A stretch of 64,000 bases of DNA. Origin: Enterobacter mori (lineage in GTDB: Bacteria; Pseudomonadota; Gammaproteobacteria; Enterobacterales; Enterobacteriaceae). Below are positions 48,672 through 61,390 of the stretch, one piece after another. A program made the translations under genes and the position numbers. The stretch lies in assembly GCF_025244905.1 (NCBI RefSeq), contig NZ_CP104285.1, forward strand, positions 1,984,001 to 2,048,000. Reading direction: 5' to 3'. Below the pieces are notes generated by a model. That model saw nothing but the letters and a program-made list of their open reading frames with translations, was not told where the DNA came from and did no database searches. Every line of letters begins with the position of its first letter. The stretch's first letter is position 1.

Positions 48672-50066
48672 ATGACCACGGTACGCCATGAGAAAGACTC
48701 GATGGGCGCCATCGACGTCCCCGCCGACAAGCTATGGGGCGCGCAAACCCAGCGTTCGCTGGAGCATTTCCGTATCTCGACCGAAAAAATGCCCGTCTCG
48801 CTGATCCAGGCGCTGGCGCTGACCAAACGCGCTGCCGCCAAAGTGAATCAGGATTTAGGGCTGCTTGACGCCGACAAAGCCACGGCCATCATCAACGCCG
48901 CCGATGAAGTGCTGGCAGGCAAGCATCCCGACGAATTCCCCCTCGCGATCTGGCAGACCGGTTCCGGTACCCAGAGCAATATGAACATGAACGAAGTGCT
49001 GGCGAACCGGGCGAGTGAACTGCTGGGCGGCGTACGCGGCATGGAGCGTAAGGTCCATCCGAACGATGACGTCAACAAAAGCCAGAGTTCTAACGACGTC
49101 TTCCCGACGGCGATGCACGTGGCGGCGGTGATTGCTATCCGCGAGCAGCTTGTCCCGCAGCTCAACGTGCTCAAAACTACGCTCAACGAGAAGGCGCAGG
49201 CCTTCCGCGACATCGTCAAAATTGGCCGTACGCACCTGCAGGACGCCACGCCCCTGACGCTCGGGCAGGAGATTTCCGGCTGGGTGGCGATGCTGGAACA
49301 CAACCTGAAGCACATCGACTACAGCCTGCCGCATCTGGCGGAGCTGGCGCTCGGCGGTACGGCGGTGGGTACCGGGTTAAATACTCATCCGGAATATGCG
49401 GTGCGCGTGGCTGAAGAACTGGCAAACATCACCGGTCAGCCGTTTGTGACGGCACCCAACAAGTTCGAAGCGCTGGCGACCTGCGATGCGCTGGTCCACA
49501 CCCACGGGGCACTGAAAGGGCTGGCGGCATCATTAATGAAAATCGCCAACGACGTGCGCTGGCTGGCCTCGGGCCCGCGCTGCGGCATCGGTGAAATCAG
49601 CATTCCGGAAAACGAGCCGGGCAGCTCCATCATGCCGGGTAAAGTGAACCCGACCCAGTGCGAAGCCATGACCATGCTCTGCTGTCAGGTGATGGGCAAC
49701 GACGTGGCCGTCAACCTGGGCGGTGCGTCCGGCAACTTTGAGCTAAACGTCTATCGCCCGATGGTGATCCACAACGTTCTGCAATCGATTCGTCTGCTGG
49801 CGGACGGGATGGAAAGCTTTAACGAGCACTGCGCGGTAGGGATTGAGCCGAATCGCGAGCGCATCAGCCAGCTGCTCAATGAATCTCTGATGCTGGTGAC
49901 GGCGCTGAATACCCATATCGGCTACGACAAAGCCGCCGAGATCGCCAAAAAAGCGCATAAAGAGGGATTAACGCTGAAAGCCTCCGCCCTGGCGCTGGGT
50001 TATCTGACGGAGGCCGAGTTCGACGCCTGGGTTCGCCCGGAGGCGATGGTTGGCAGCCTGAAATAA
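48672..50066 (+). CDS. fumC: Class II fumarase FumC
   Basis: Iron-free, oxygen-stable fumarase of the aspartase/fumarase family, 464 residues (E. coli 467). The signature [15 protein letters not shown] (about residue 314-328) and the catalytic His/Ser regions ([22 protein letters not shown]) are intact. AAGGAG at 48659-48664 is eight bases before the ATG. In E. coli fumC is induced by SoxS and iron lack. Its stop codon directly abuts the stop of the convergent tus gene, with no base between. Confidence 0.97.
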   Translation: MTTVRHEKDSMGAIDVPADKLWGAQTQRSLEHFRISTEKMPVSLIQALALTKRAAAKVNQDLGLLDADKATAIINAADEVLAGKHPDEFPLAIWQTGSGTQSNMNMNEVLANRASELLGGVRGMERKVHPNDDVNKSQSSNDVFPTAMHVAAVIAIREQLVPQLNVLKTTLNEKAQAFRDIVKIGRTHLQDATPLTLGQEISGWVAMLEHNLKHIDYSLPHLAELALGGTAVGTGLNTHPEYAVRVAEELANITGQPFVTAPNKFEALATCDALVHTHGALKGLAASLMKIANDVRWLASGPRCGIGEISIPENEPGSSIMPGKVNPTQCEAMTMLCCQVMGNDVAVNLGGASGNFELNVYRPMVIHNVLQSIRLLADGMESFNEHCAVGIEPNRERISQLLNESLMLVTALNTHIGYDKAAEIAKKAHKEGLTLKASALALGYLTEAEFDAWVRPEAMVGSLK

Positions 50067-50996
50067 TTATCCCGCCACATACAGGTGCAGCCGAGGAATA
50101 ATCAGCTGTAGCGGCTGCGCCTGAGGTCTGTAACGGTGCTGGACATTTTCAGCATCGTAATTCAATAGCTCACCGATATCCGGCACGATAGCCCCCTGAT
50201 CGGCATCATAGAGCGCTATCAGCGGCGTCGGACAGGCGTACTGCACCTGTTTTTGCTGACCGGAATACCAGACGCGGGCGATAGGCTGAACCTTCACTGG
50301 GCGCTTAATTTTGAGGCGCGTATCCGCCGGTAGCGAGGCGATGCTGTGATACTCTTGCTCCAGACGCTCAATCCACTGCTCGCGAGACCAGGGGGCAACG
50401 GTACGCGGTGCTTTCAGGCTTTTCTCAAGCTGTGCCAGAATCTCATCCCGGGTGAAGTTTTTAATGATGTGCTTATTGGCCCAGCCGAAGCGCAGCGTGG
50501 CGGGATGACGCAGTACCGTCAGCGTGCGATAGGCATTCAGGGTAATCAACCCCGGAAGCTGACGGTGCACCCACTCAAACCGTGCGGCAGGGGCGAGGCC
50601 CGACTCTTCGGTGACGATCTTTTCAAATGCCGCTTTCAGGGTGTTGATGTGGGTAATCTGGCCTTCCAGCGCTTCACGCGTTGTCGCATCCGTTTGCAGG
50701 CAGATCACGCCAGGCAGCCGCACGGCCGCCTTACTGCTGCGGTTTTCAGACTGCTGCTGGATAAAAAGGTGGCGATAGTGTTTCATCGCCAGCTCAAATG
50801 CAGCGTTGCCGATATGTTGCTTCACTTCGATGGTATTCAGCGGATCGTGCTCCGCCCCTTTGGCTACATCAGGCAGAGTAAAGACGCGCGCGGCCAGCAG
50901 GCGGCAGGTCTGCAAACGTTCTGTCAGGGCGAGTAGCTCGTGTTCTATTTCGCGAAAGGTACTGTTCAGCCGTTCGAGGAGATCGTAGGTCGCCAT
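50067..50996 (-). CDS. tus: Replication terminus site-binding protein Tus
   Basis: Monomeric DNA-binding protein of 309 residues that, bound to Ter, stops replication forks from one side. Conserved blocks include [51 protein letters not shown] and [16 protein letters not shown], holding the Ter-contacting residues. The start [11 protein letters not shown] at 50996 matches E. coli in position; an ATG four codons earlier is also open. A Ter site overlaps the promoter, so Tus represses itself. Confidence 0.96.
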   Translation of the reverse strand: MATYDLLERLNSTFREIEHELLALTERLQTCRLLAARVFTLPDVAKGAEHDPLNTIEVKQHIGNAAFELAMKHYRHLFIQQQSENRSSKAAVRLPGVICLQTDATTREALEGQITHINTLKAAFEKIVTEESGLAPAARFEWVHRQLPGLITLNAYRTLTVLRHPATLRFGWANKHIIKNFTRDEILAQLEKSLKAPRTVAPWSREQWIERLEQEYHSIASLPADTRLKIKRPVKVQPIARVWYSGQQKQVQYACPTPLIALYDADQGAIVPDIGELLNYDAENVQHRYRPQAQPLQLIIPRLHLYVAG

Positions 50997-51004
50997 AAAC
51001 ACTC

Positions 51005-51027
51005 TCATTAGTTACAACATACTTATC
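51005..51027 (-). promoter_or_regulatory. Ter site (TerB-like)
   Basis: On the minus strand 51027-51005 reads ATAAGTATGTTGTAACTAAT within a 23-base site, agreeing with the Ter consensus AGNATGTTGTAAYTAAA except near the right end; it lies 9 bases upstream of tus, as TerB does. G6 (pairing with the trap base C6) is present. The non-permissive face meets forks moving from high to low coordinates. Confidence 0.93.
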
Positions 51028-51069
51028 ATATAGCACAGCACGCCAGGTCAGGCCAGCGTGCGGTTGAGG

Positions 51070-52368
51070 TCAGGCAGGGATGGGAAGGGCGATGTTATGG
51101 TACACCGGCCAGCTAAAGCAGAAGCGCGCCCCGCCGAGCTCGCTCTCTTCGCAATGCACCGTGCCGCCCATCGCCTGGGCGATAGAGTAGACAATCGCCA
51201 GCCCAAGGCCACAGCCTCCGGTGGCGCGATCGCGGCTGGGATCGAGGCGGACAAAGGGTTCAAACACGGTTTCTCGTGCTTCCGGGGTAATTCCCGGTCC
51301 GTCATCCTCTACCGTCAGGCTCGCCTGATTGCCCTGCAAATCCAGGCCAATCCGCAGCGTACTCTCGCTGTAGCGCATGGCGTTATTCATCAGGTTATCC
51401 AGCACGCGCTCCATCAGGCGCATATCCAGCGCGCCGTAATCCCCGGGGGTTACCGTCGTCAACAGCGTGCGTTGGGGATTAACGCTCTGCACATCATCAA
51501 TATGCACCTGTAACCAGACGGGCAGATCCGGCGTGCTGAGGTTCAGTTCGTTTTGCGGGCGATCGAGGCGCGCGTAGGTCAGCAGCTCCTCAATCAGCGC
51601 TTCAAGCTGGCCAATGTCGCGATTCAGCGCCTGATTCTCCGCCTCGGTCAGGTTCTCACTCATCTCCAGGCGATAGCGCAGGCGAACCAGCGGGGTACGC
51701 AACTCGTGAGCAATCCCGTCGATCAGCTGTTTCTTGCTGGCAATCAAGGCGTTAATGTTATCGGCCATCTGGTTAAACGCAATGCCAAGGCGATCGAAAC
51801 TGGAACCGCTGTCGAAATGAATCCGCTCGGTAAGATGACCCTCACCAAAACGCTGCGCGGCGGATTCCAGTTTCAGCATGTCCTGCCAGTGAGGACGCAT
51901 CCAGATAAACACCGGAAAAGCCAGTGAAATGGCAATAAACGCCAGCAGGGCGAGGTCTAACAGGCGCATCTGATGCAGATAATACAGATAAGGCACCGGC
52001 CCGACGGCCAGCACGTAATGGCTGCGCGGAATACGCTGGATAAAAGTGTACTTTTCATCCAGCGCCACAATGTCCCCGTCACGCAAACGCTGCATGGTGT
52101 GGGCATCTAAATCGAAATCTTTTAATGGCTCGATGCGCAGATCGAACGACAGATTTAAATCCAGCTCTTTGAGGGTTTTCGCCCAGTCGTGCGGGGGAAT
52201 TTCACGCAATTCGCTGCGCATCAGATAGAGCGAACTTTTCATCAGATCGTCCAGCGACTGCCGGCCCGCACGTTCGGCGGTGAATTTATAGACCAGCCCG
52301 ACCAGCATGGTCATCACCAGGAAGCAGACAAACAGCAAAAGATAAAACTGCACAAACAGCTTTTTCAT
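51070..52368 (-). CDS. rstB: Sensor histidine kinase RstB
   Basis: Two-component sensor of 432 residues: helix at about 8-28, periplasmic domain, second helix (about 135-155), HAMP (about 155-210), H-box with His221 (GIAHELRTPLVRLRY) and ATPase domain (DDGPGITPEARE and GGCGLGLAIVYS). Its partner is RstA. In E. coli rstA and rstB are adjacent and cotranscribed from a PhoP-dependent promoter; here about 0.98 kb of unrelated DNA and a terminator separate them. A weak promoter can be read just upstream (TTCTGA, 52462-52457; TACACT, 52439-52434). Whether the kinase is still expressed with rstA is open. Confidence 0.94.
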   Translation of the reverse strand: MKKLFVQFYLLLFVCFLVMTMLVGLVYKFTAERAGRQSLDDLMKSSLYLMRSELREIPPHDWAKTLKELDLNLSFDLRIEPLKDFDLDAHTMQRLRDGDIVALDEKYTFIQRIPRSHYVLAVGPVPYLYYLHQMRLLDLALLAFIAISLAFPVFIWMRPHWQDMLKLESAAQRFGEGHLTERIHFDSGSSFDRLGIAFNQMADNINALIASKKQLIDGIAHELRTPLVRLRYRLEMSENLTEAENQALNRDIGQLEALIEELLTYARLDRPQNELNLSTPDLPVWLQVHIDDVQSVNPQRTLLTTVTPGDYGALDMRLMERVLDNLMNNAMRYSESTLRIGLDLQGNQASLTVEDDGPGITPEARETVFEPFVRLDPSRDRATGGCGLGLAIVYSIAQAMGGTVHCEESELGGARFCFSWPVYHNIALPIPA

Positions 52369-52534
52369 GGAATACCACCAACATACACAGGCTTAGTGCC
52401 CCCGTTCCGGGAAAGAGCGCTATGGGACACGCTAGTGTAACCCCCGTCTCTTTGGTTCAGAAGCACATTCTGATCCCGGGTAATGTCCATGACTGTCCGA
52501 CGCAAAGGGTGTTCAGCACGCCTTACGTTCGCAG

Positions 52535-52906
52535 CTAATGCCCGTTTTTACTTGCGGCCACAATTAATGGATTGGTGACAAATCCGTGCGGACATTTACG
52601 TGCGTTGCAATGCAGAGCGTATGAACATATATCCTCCTCGAGGTTTTTATTAAACGGGCAGGCCATTTTGTCTTTTATTTCGCTCCATAGGGTCTCATTG
52701 TAAGGTGAAACGTTGTATAGCGCGATTGGGCTATAAGTACCATTAATAAAAATGCCATTCTTTGTCGGGTATATTCTGTCTCCGGGATATAAAAACACAT
52801 CACTTTCATACCATATGATCAGCTTAAGAAACTTAAGACCCTGAATGCTTGAATAAACAATTCCAGTGTTTGGGCAAATTACCGAGCTAATCACTCTCCA
52901 TGACAT
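52535..52906 (-). CDS. Unrecognised Cys-containing ORF between rstA and rstB
   Basis: I do not recognise this 123-residue protein. The start MSWRVISSVICPN at 52906 has AGAGGT seven bases upstream; ATGs at 52930 and 52999 are in frame but lack such a site. It has five cysteines, four in the last third (Cys83, 94, 100 and 105, in ACPFNKNLEEDIC, ALHCNARKC), a spacing compatible with a metal site or disulfides. It has no clear signal peptide or membrane helix and a Tyr/Ile-rich middle (SDVFLYPGDRIYPTKNGIF). The DNA is visibly more AT-rich than its neighbours, which suggests horizontal acquisition. Function unknown. Confidence 0.55.
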   Translation of the reverse strand: MSWRVISSVICPNTGIVYSSIQGLKFLKLIIWYESDVFLYPGDRIYPTKNGIFINGTYSPIALYNVSPYNETLWSEIKDKMACPFNKNLEEDICSYALHCNARKCPHGFVTNPLIVAASKNGH

Positions 52907-53074
52907 CGCGATACCTCTATCATTAACCATGTTGATGGATATAAGGTTTAGCACGTAAATTAGCTTTCGGCAAACATGTAACCAATTGAAAATGATCACT
53001 ATTTTTGATTTGTGAAATGTATTTCCTTTTCTTTCATATGGATAATGGCTGATTAAGGAAATTTCAACAAAAAA

Positions 53075-53197
53075 ATGAAATCTAATAATGAATTAAGTGG
53101 TGGATTTTTGATCAAAGAAGGATGCTTCACAATGGCGTTATATAGAGCTTCACGGACAGAACGCATTAGATATGTTTTTGTTTACGTTCCTGGATAA
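53075..53197 (+). CDS. Possible 40-codon ORF
   Basis: MKSNNELSGG then FLIKEGCFTM then ALYRASRTERIRYVFVYVPG. The ATG at 53075 lacks a ribosome site; an internal ATG at 53132 has AAGGA nine bases ahead. No match to a protein I know. Listed only because it lies in the foreign segment; it may well be chance. Confidence 0.15.
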   Translation: MKSNNELSGGFLIKEGCFTMALYRASRTERIRYVFVYVPG

Positions 53198-53285
53198 GGG
53201 AGTAAATAGAAGATTAAGAGGCATTAATGAAAGGTTATTACGGGTTAAATGGCGTAACGCGATGTCAAATTTTATCCCCGTCACG

Positions 53286-53327
53286 CAAAAAAAATAGTAA
53301 AGGGGCGTTACTGTTTCCCCCTTTACT
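53286..53327 (-). terminator. Strong terminator downstream of rstA
   Basis: Ten-base stem AGTAAAGGGG / CCCCTTTACT (53296-53327) with a 12-base loop. On the minus strand it is followed shortly by eight T (53294-53286). It ends the rstA transcript well before rstB. Confidence 0.85.
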
Positions 53328-53352
53328 TAGCGCCTTCAGGAGCGCTGGAAAA

Positions 53353-54069
53353 TCAGGTTTCCCAGGCGTGTGGGGCGAACAAATAACCCTTATTACGCAC
53401 GGTTTTAATGCGGTATGGCTCGGTGGCATTATCCTGCAGCTTTTTACGCAGGCGCGAAATCGCGACGTCCACGCTGCGATCCATTCCGTCATAGCTGACG
53501 CCGCGCAGGTTTTTCAGTAGGGCGTCGCGGTCCATGATTTGCCCGGCATGCGTTGCCAGCTCCCACAGCAGGTCAAAGTCCGCGGTGGAGAGAGCGATAA
53601 GCTCGCCAGAGAGTAGCACCTGACGGTTAATGGGATCGATGGATAAGGTACCAAACCGCATCGCTTTGTGCGGCGTCAGTGACGGCGCAGGCGTTTCACG
53701 TTCGCTGCTGGCGCGCTGGCGCAAATGAAGCCTCAGCCGGGCCAGCAGAACGGCTGGCGGCGTGGTTTTGAGAATGTAGTCGTTAGCGCCCATCTCAAGA
53801 GACAGAATATGGTTCATGTCGCTATCCAGAGAGGTCAACAGCACGATAGGCCCTTCCCACTGGCTGCGGAGATCTCGACAGAGCGTCATGCCATCTTTGC
53901 CGGGCAGCATAATGTCCAGCAGCACCAGATCCGGGTTTTCGCGTAGCACGACCTCTTCAGCACGATCGCCGCGAGGCTCAACGATGACGTCCATATCGTG
54001 TTTACCCAGGTAAGCAGCGATCAATTGTCCCACTTCGGGTTCATCTTCTACATAAACAATCTTATTCAT
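53353..54069 (-). CDS. rstA: OmpR-family response regulator RstA
   Basis: Response regulator of 238 residues: receiver domain with phosphoacceptor Asp52 (LVLLDIMLPGKDG) and winged-helix DNA-binding domain (about 135-235, DRSVDVAISRLRKKL). In E. coli RstA, activated through PhoPQ and RstB, binds RstA boxes at asr, csgD and others. The start MNKIVYVEDEPEV at 54069 matches E. coli; the frame is open upstream without conservation. It now has its own terminator and no rstB directly behind it. Confidence 0.95.
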   Translation of the reverse strand: MNKIVYVEDEPEVGQLIAAYLGKHDMDVIVEPRGDRAEEVVLRENPDLVLLDIMLPGKDGMTLCRDLRSQWEGPIVLLTSLDSDMNHILSLEMGANDYILKTTPPAVLLARLRLHLRQRASSERETPAPSLTPHKAMRFGTLSIDPINRQVLLSGELIALSTADFDLLWELATHAGQIMDRDALLKNLRGVSYDGMDRSVDVAISRLRKKLQDNATEPYRIKTVRNKGYLFAPHAWET

Positions 54070-54197
54070 ACTGCGTCTGTTATCGCGAAAAAAGCCAACA
54101 TACACCGCACAACCTTAACCTTCCATTAATCTTTCAAAATTAACGCCAGTTCCGTTATTCTGCCTCATATTGTTTCTTGATTGTTATGGAAAAAATG

Positions 54198-54533
54198 ATG
54201 GGGCTGCTGATTAAAGCCGCGCTGGGTGCGCTGGTGGTGTTGTTGATTGGGGTGCTGGCGAAAACGAAGAATTACTACATTGCCGGGTTGATTCCGCTCT
54301 TTCCGACCTTTGCGCTAATTGCGCACTACATCGTAGCGTCTGAGCGTGGCATTGAAGCGCTGCGGGCCACCATTGTGTTCGGAATGTGGTCCATCATCCC
54401 GTATTTTCTCTACCTGCTGTCGCTGTGGTACTTCACCGGTTTTATGCGGCTTCCGCTGGCGCTGGGCGGGGCAGTGGTCTGCTGGAGCCTCAGCGCCTGG
54501 GTACTGATCTTCTTCTGGAGCCGCTTTCACTAG
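54198..54533 (+). CDS. ydgC: GlpM-family membrane protein YdgC
   Basis: Membrane protein of 111 residues with four hydrophobic helices, orthologous to E. coli YdgC and related to Pseudomonas GlpM. It is divergent from rstA with a 128-base gap. The start MGLLIKAALGALVVLL at 54198 gives the E. coli length; the ATG one codon upstream is equally possible. The stop overlaps that of folM (TAG/CTA, four bases). Function unknown. Confidence 0.88.
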   Translation: MGLLIKAALGALVVLLIGVLAKTKNYYIAGLIPLFPTFALIAHYIVASERGIEALRATIVFGMWSIIPYFLYLLSLWYFTGFMRLPLALGGAVVCWSLSAWVLIFFWSRFH

Positions 54534-55252
54534 CGAAGCGGGCGTCCTCCGTCCACGGAGAAGGTTCTGCCCGTAACGTAGCAGCTGGTGAGCAGATAAT
54601 CGATAAGGTCGATCACCTCTTTTTCGCCCGGGGCGATTTTCATCAGCGACTTATTCAACGCCTGCTGGCGATACTCGGCATCATCGTGTTCGTTAAACAG
54701 AATCATCGCCGGGGCGATGGCGTTCACTTTCACCTCGGGGGCCAGCTTGCGGGCAAACGAGCGCGTCATGTTATCCAGCGCGGCTTTGCTGGCCGCATAG
54801 GCGATGTGCTTGTCGCTCCCGCGCTCCACCACATAATCGGTGAAATGAATAATGTCACCCGCCGCGTGCCCGTGACCGCGCAGCAGATCCTGCAGCGCAT
54901 GGTTAAGCAAATAGGGGGCGTTAACGTGAATTTGCAGCATGCAGGCGAGCGTGTCGCTCAACGGTGTCGCAGGCGTTTCGGCCTGCCAGGCGCTGGCGTT
55001 ATGAATTATGGCGCGCAGCCCGTGGGTGGTGGACTTCACCTTTTCAGCAAAGGCAAGAATCCCCTCATCGGTTGAAAAATCGGCCTGAATGCAAACCGCA
55101 CCGGCTTTTCGTAATCCATCAATCGAGGGATATTCACTGCGGTAACTGACGATAACCGGATGGCGAAGGTTGAGAAAGTGATGGGCAATGGCGAGGCCGA
55201 TACGACGGCCTCCACCGGTGATCAGTATTGGGCGCTGTTGTGCATTTCCCAT
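54530..55252 (-). CDS. folM: Dihydromonapterin reductase FolM
   Basis: Short-chain dehydrogenase of 240 residues that reduces dihydromonapterin (and, weakly, dihydrofolate) with NADPH. The nucleotide-binding GGGRRIGLAIA near residue 14 and the catalytic YAASKAALD (Tyr/Lys, about 150-158) are present. The gene follows ydgI on the same strand after a 39-base gap and overlaps ydgC at the stop. Confidence 0.93.
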   Translation of the reverse strand: MGNAQQRPILITGGGRRIGLAIAHHFLNLRHPVIVSYRSEYPSIDGLRKAGAVCIQADFSTDEGILAFAEKVKSTTHGLRAIIHNASAWQAETPATPLSDTLACMLQIHVNAPYLLNHALQDLLRGHGHAAGDIIHFTDYVVERGSDKHIAYAASKAALDNMTRSFARKLAPEVKVNAIAPAMILFNEHDDAEYRQQALNKSLMKIAPGEKEVIDLIDYLLTSCYVTGRTFSVDGGRPLR

Positions 55253-55291
55253 CGTATTCTCCTTTTCAGTTCAACAATGGGAAAGGCGATT

Positions 55292-56674
55292 CTATCCCAT
55301 TAACATCCACATGGCCGGTACGGCAGCAATCAGTAACAACCCAATCGCGGCCATTTCACGGCGCTTAAGGGCGTTCTCCAGCTGATGCGTGCGACGTGCA
55401 TAGATAAACACCAGCAGACCCGGCGCATACAACACCACCGACAGCAGCAGATGCATAGGCCCGGAAGCATACAACAACCACAGACCGTAAATACAGGCAC
55501 CGACGCCGACAATATAGTGTGCCGGGCGCGTCGCGATTTTTAACAAATACGCACCCACTAAGAAATAGGGTACCAGAATCATTTCAGAGGCGATGGTCAA
55601 CAGGGTGTTATAGTCCGAACCTGTGAGCCAGATCAGCACCAGACAGACCTGTACGCTGATGTTGGTGAGCCAGAGTGAGGCCGACGGCGCATTGTTTTTA
55701 TTCTGGCGGGCAAACAGGCGAGGAAACGCCTTGTGCGTGGCGGCCAGGAACGGCACTTCTGCCGCCATGATGGTCCAGCTCAGGTAGGCGCCGCAGACGG
55801 AAACGATAAGCCCCGCAGCAATCACCACGTCCCCCCATGGGCCGAGCATTTTCACCATCAGTCCGGCCATCGACGGGTTACGCATTTCTGCCAGTTCAGG
55901 GCGCGCCACCACGCCCAGCGACAGCAGCGTCACCAGCAGATAGACGCCCAGAGCCGCCAGCACGGCCAGCAGCGTGGCGCGGCCTACGTCACGCTTATTA
56001 CGCGCCCTGGCCGAGACCACGACGGCGCCTTCGACACCGATGAACACCCACAGGGTGATCAGCATGGTATTTTTGACCTGCTCCCAGACGGGCACGCCCA
56101 GCGCGATGCCGGTGAAGTCGAGCTTAAAGACGTCAAGACGAAACGCAATAAATGCCAGCACGACAAACAGGCCCAGCGGGACCAGTTTAGCCAGCGTCGC
56201 GACCAGGTTGATGCTGGCCGCCGTCTGGACACCGCGTAACACCAGCCAGTGCACCACCCACAGCAGTACCGAGGCCCCGACAATAGATTGCCAGGTATTG
56301 CCGTCCCCGAACAGGCGGAGTTCAGGAGTATCGGTAAAGAAGCTGAGCGCCGAGAAGACAATCACCAGATAGGAGACGTTAGCGATCACCGCACAAAGCC
56401 AGTAGCCCCATGCGGAACAGAAGCCAATCAGCTCCCCGAAACCTTCACGGGCGTAAGTGAAAATGCCGCCATCCAGATCGGGGCGAATGCGGGTGAGCAG
56501 CAGCATGGCAAATGCCAGCAGCAGGATCCCGACGCCGGTGATAGCCCAACCAATGATTAACGCGGCAGGGCTTGCGACCGCCGCCATGTTCTGCGGCAAA
56601 CTGAATACACCCGCACCCAGCATTGAGCTTAAAACGAGTGCAGTTAATGCACTCAGGCCTAGTTTCTTTTCCAT
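55292..56674 (-). CDS. ydgI: APC-family amino-acid antiporter YdgI (ArcD-like)
   Basis: Inner-membrane transporter of 460 residues with about 12 helices, orthologous to E. coli YdgI, annotated as a putative arginine:ornithine antiporter of the basic amino acid group. The helix 1 motif ALVLSSMLGAGVFSLPQNMA is that of ArcD. No arc (deiminase) genes lie nearby, so the physiological partner is not known. The neighbours are ydgH upstream and folM downstream on the same strand. Confidence 0.9.
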   Translation of the reverse strand: MEKKLGLSALTALVLSSMLGAGVFSLPQNMAAVASPAALIIGWAITGVGILLLAFAMLLLTRIRPDLDGGIFTYAREGFGELIGFCSAWGYWLCAVIANVSYLVIVFSALSFFTDTPELRLFGDGNTWQSIVGASVLLWVVHWLVLRGVQTAASINLVATLAKLVPLGLFVVLAFIAFRLDVFKLDFTGIALGVPVWEQVKNTMLITLWVFIGVEGAVVVSARARNKRDVGRATLLAVLAALGVYLLVTLLSLGVVARPELAEMRNPSMAGLMVKMLGPWGDVVIAAGLIVSVCGAYLSWTIMAAEVPFLAATHKAFPRLFARQNKNNAPSASLWLTNISVQVCLVLIWLTGSDYNTLLTIASEMILVPYFLVGAYLLKIATRPAHYIVGVGACIYGLWLLYASGPMHLLLSVVLYAPGLLVFIYARRTHQLENALKRREMAAIGLLLIAAVPAMWMLMG

Positions 56675-56818
56675 TGGCTTCCTGTTATGAAAGGTCCAAA
56701 TCCAGAATAATTATTTCGCATGGGCGCATAAAAATGGTGGATCACACTAAGGCGCGGGATTTTACGGAGTGTCAGGAAAGCATGCAATGATGTGTGGCCG
56801 AAATTAGAAAAAAAGTAA

Positions 56819-56843
56819 CAAAAAAGGCGGCATTTCGCCGCCT
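56819..56843 (-). terminator. Terminator of ydgH
   Basis: Seven-base stem AGGCGGC / GCCGCCT with a five-base loop (56825-56843), then six or more T on the minus strand. Confidence 0.85.
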
Positions 56844-56859
56844 CGGGTGAACCGTTTTG

Positions 56860-57804
56860 TTACTTATACAGATCGGCGCTGATGGTCATATTGTTACCAC
56901 GTTCCTGCCACTGGCGGGTGATGTGGTAGTACTTCGCGCCTTTCTTCGCCGCACGTTTCGCGACCTGATAAGAGACTTCCGTTCCGTTGCCGTAGTTGCC
57001 GGTAAACTTGATGCTGTCGAACGGTACCATCTGCGCGGCAGTGGCGTTGTTCAACTCTTCAATTTTGGTTCCGTCCGGCAGGGTAACGGAATAGCGTCCA
57101 CCTTTGGTGGTTTGCGTTTCAAAGAAACGGCCCACTTCAGCGCTTGGCGCTGCAGAGGTCGCGACGCCCGGGATCTCAACTTTCTTCGCTTCTTCACCGC
57201 CTTTTGCTAACGCCGCACGTCCCGCATCGGAATCCGCAGGGATAGCGTCCGGGCTTTGCAGAACGCGTTTTTTCGCATCTTCTTTATAGATGAATGCGGT
57301 AATACGCTGGTTGCCACCCTGGTTAGCATCCACCTGACGCACGATATAGAAGGAGTAGGCCCCTTTCTGTTTCGCGGCTTTGGTGATGGCATCGTTCACT
57401 TCAGGCTGGCTGCGGTAGAAGCCCTGAACGGTAACGGTGTCATACGGCTCAAGCGCAATCGCCTGATCTTTTGGCAGTTCAACGATGCCGTTAATCACGC
57501 GGTTTTTCTGTTCATCCGCTTTAGGCGCATTTTCTTTGTACAGCGCAATGGTGACGCGCTGGTTGCCGCTGTTGCCCTGATCGGACTGATCGAGCACATA
57601 AAACGAAGCCGCGCCTTTTTTATCAGCGGCTTTTGACGCGGCGGCAACGCCGTCGCCAATGGAGTTGTAGCGACCCACAATGACCGTCTGGTCAAAAGGT
57701 TTTAACGCTGCCGCTTGCTCCGGCGTTAACTCTGTCGCGGCATTCGCAGACAGGGCGGTCGCGGAAAGAAGTGCGGACGCCAGGAGTGTGTTCTTAAGCT
57801 TCAT
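56860..57804 (-). CDS. ydgH: Periplasmic DUF1471 protein YdgH
   Basis: Secreted protein of 314 residues with a signal peptide (MKLKNTLLASALLSATALSANA) and three DUF1471 (YhcN-like) domains: about 35-105, 110-185 and 240-314. Orthologous to E. coli YdgH, implicated in envelope stress. The start MKLKNTLLAS at 57804 matches E. coli; the ten-residue extension to 57834 is not a signal peptide and is dropped. It ends in a strong terminator. Confidence 0.93.
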   Translation of the reverse strand: MKLKNTLLASALLSATALSANAATELTPEQAAALKPFDQTVIVGRYNSIGDGVAAASKAADKKGAASFYVLDQSDQGNSGNQRVTIALYKENAPKADEQKNRVINGIVELPKDQAIALEPYDTVTVQGFYRSQPEVNDAITKAAKQKGAYSFYIVRQVDANQGGNQRITAFIYKEDAKKRVLQSPDAIPADSDAGRAALAKGGEEAKKVEIPGVATSAAPSAEVGRFFETQTTKGGRYSVTLPDGTKIEELNNATAAQMVPFDSIKFTGNYGNGTEVSYQVAKRAAKKGAKYYHITRQWQERGNNMTISADLYK

Positions 57805-57834
57805 AAAAATAATCCTTCGCCTTGCGCAAACCAT

Positions 57835-59869
<2,035 letters not shown>

Positions 59870-59876
59870 GGGGTAG

Positions 59877-61268
<1,392 letters not shown>

Positions 61269-61276
61269 CAGGGTAA

Positions 61277-61345
61277 AGCCCGGTGGCGCAAGCTTACCGG
61301 GCCTACCCAACCCGTAGGCCGGATAAGGCGAAGCCGCCACCCGGC
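61277..61345. repeat. REP pair at the pntB-uspE junction
   Basis: AGCCCGGTGGCGCAAGCTTA then CCGGGCCTAC (61277-61306), and GTAGGCCGGATAAGGCGAAG then CCGCCACCCGGC (61314-61345), facing each other. Confidence 0.88.
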
Positions 61346-61382
61346 AAAAAAAACCGCCGGTTCCCCGACGGTTTTTTTTCAT
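61344..61382. terminator. Bidirectional terminator between pntB and uspE
   Basis: AAAACCGCCGG / CCGACGGTTTT stem with one mismatch and loop TTCC, A run on the left (61346-61353) and T run on the right. Confidence 0.88.
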
Positions 61383-61390
61383 CTTACTGC

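Larger units (their letters stand above)
52907..53352. other. AT-rich segment between rstA and the unknown ORF
   Basis: About 450 bases with a base composition well below the neighbours in GC. It contains the strong terminator of rstA (53286-53327) and a possible 40-codon frame (53075-53197). No insertion-sequence ends, direct repeats or integrase genes are visible. Confidence 0.6.

Noticed and set aside
52440..53350. Insertion sequence splitting rstA and rstB
   Set aside because: No transposase, terminal inverted repeats or target duplication are visible, so the segment is called foreign-looking DNA only.
53227..53520. A 97-codon frame on the plus strand near rstA
   Set aside because: It runs through the rstA terminator and then antisense to rstA coding sequence.
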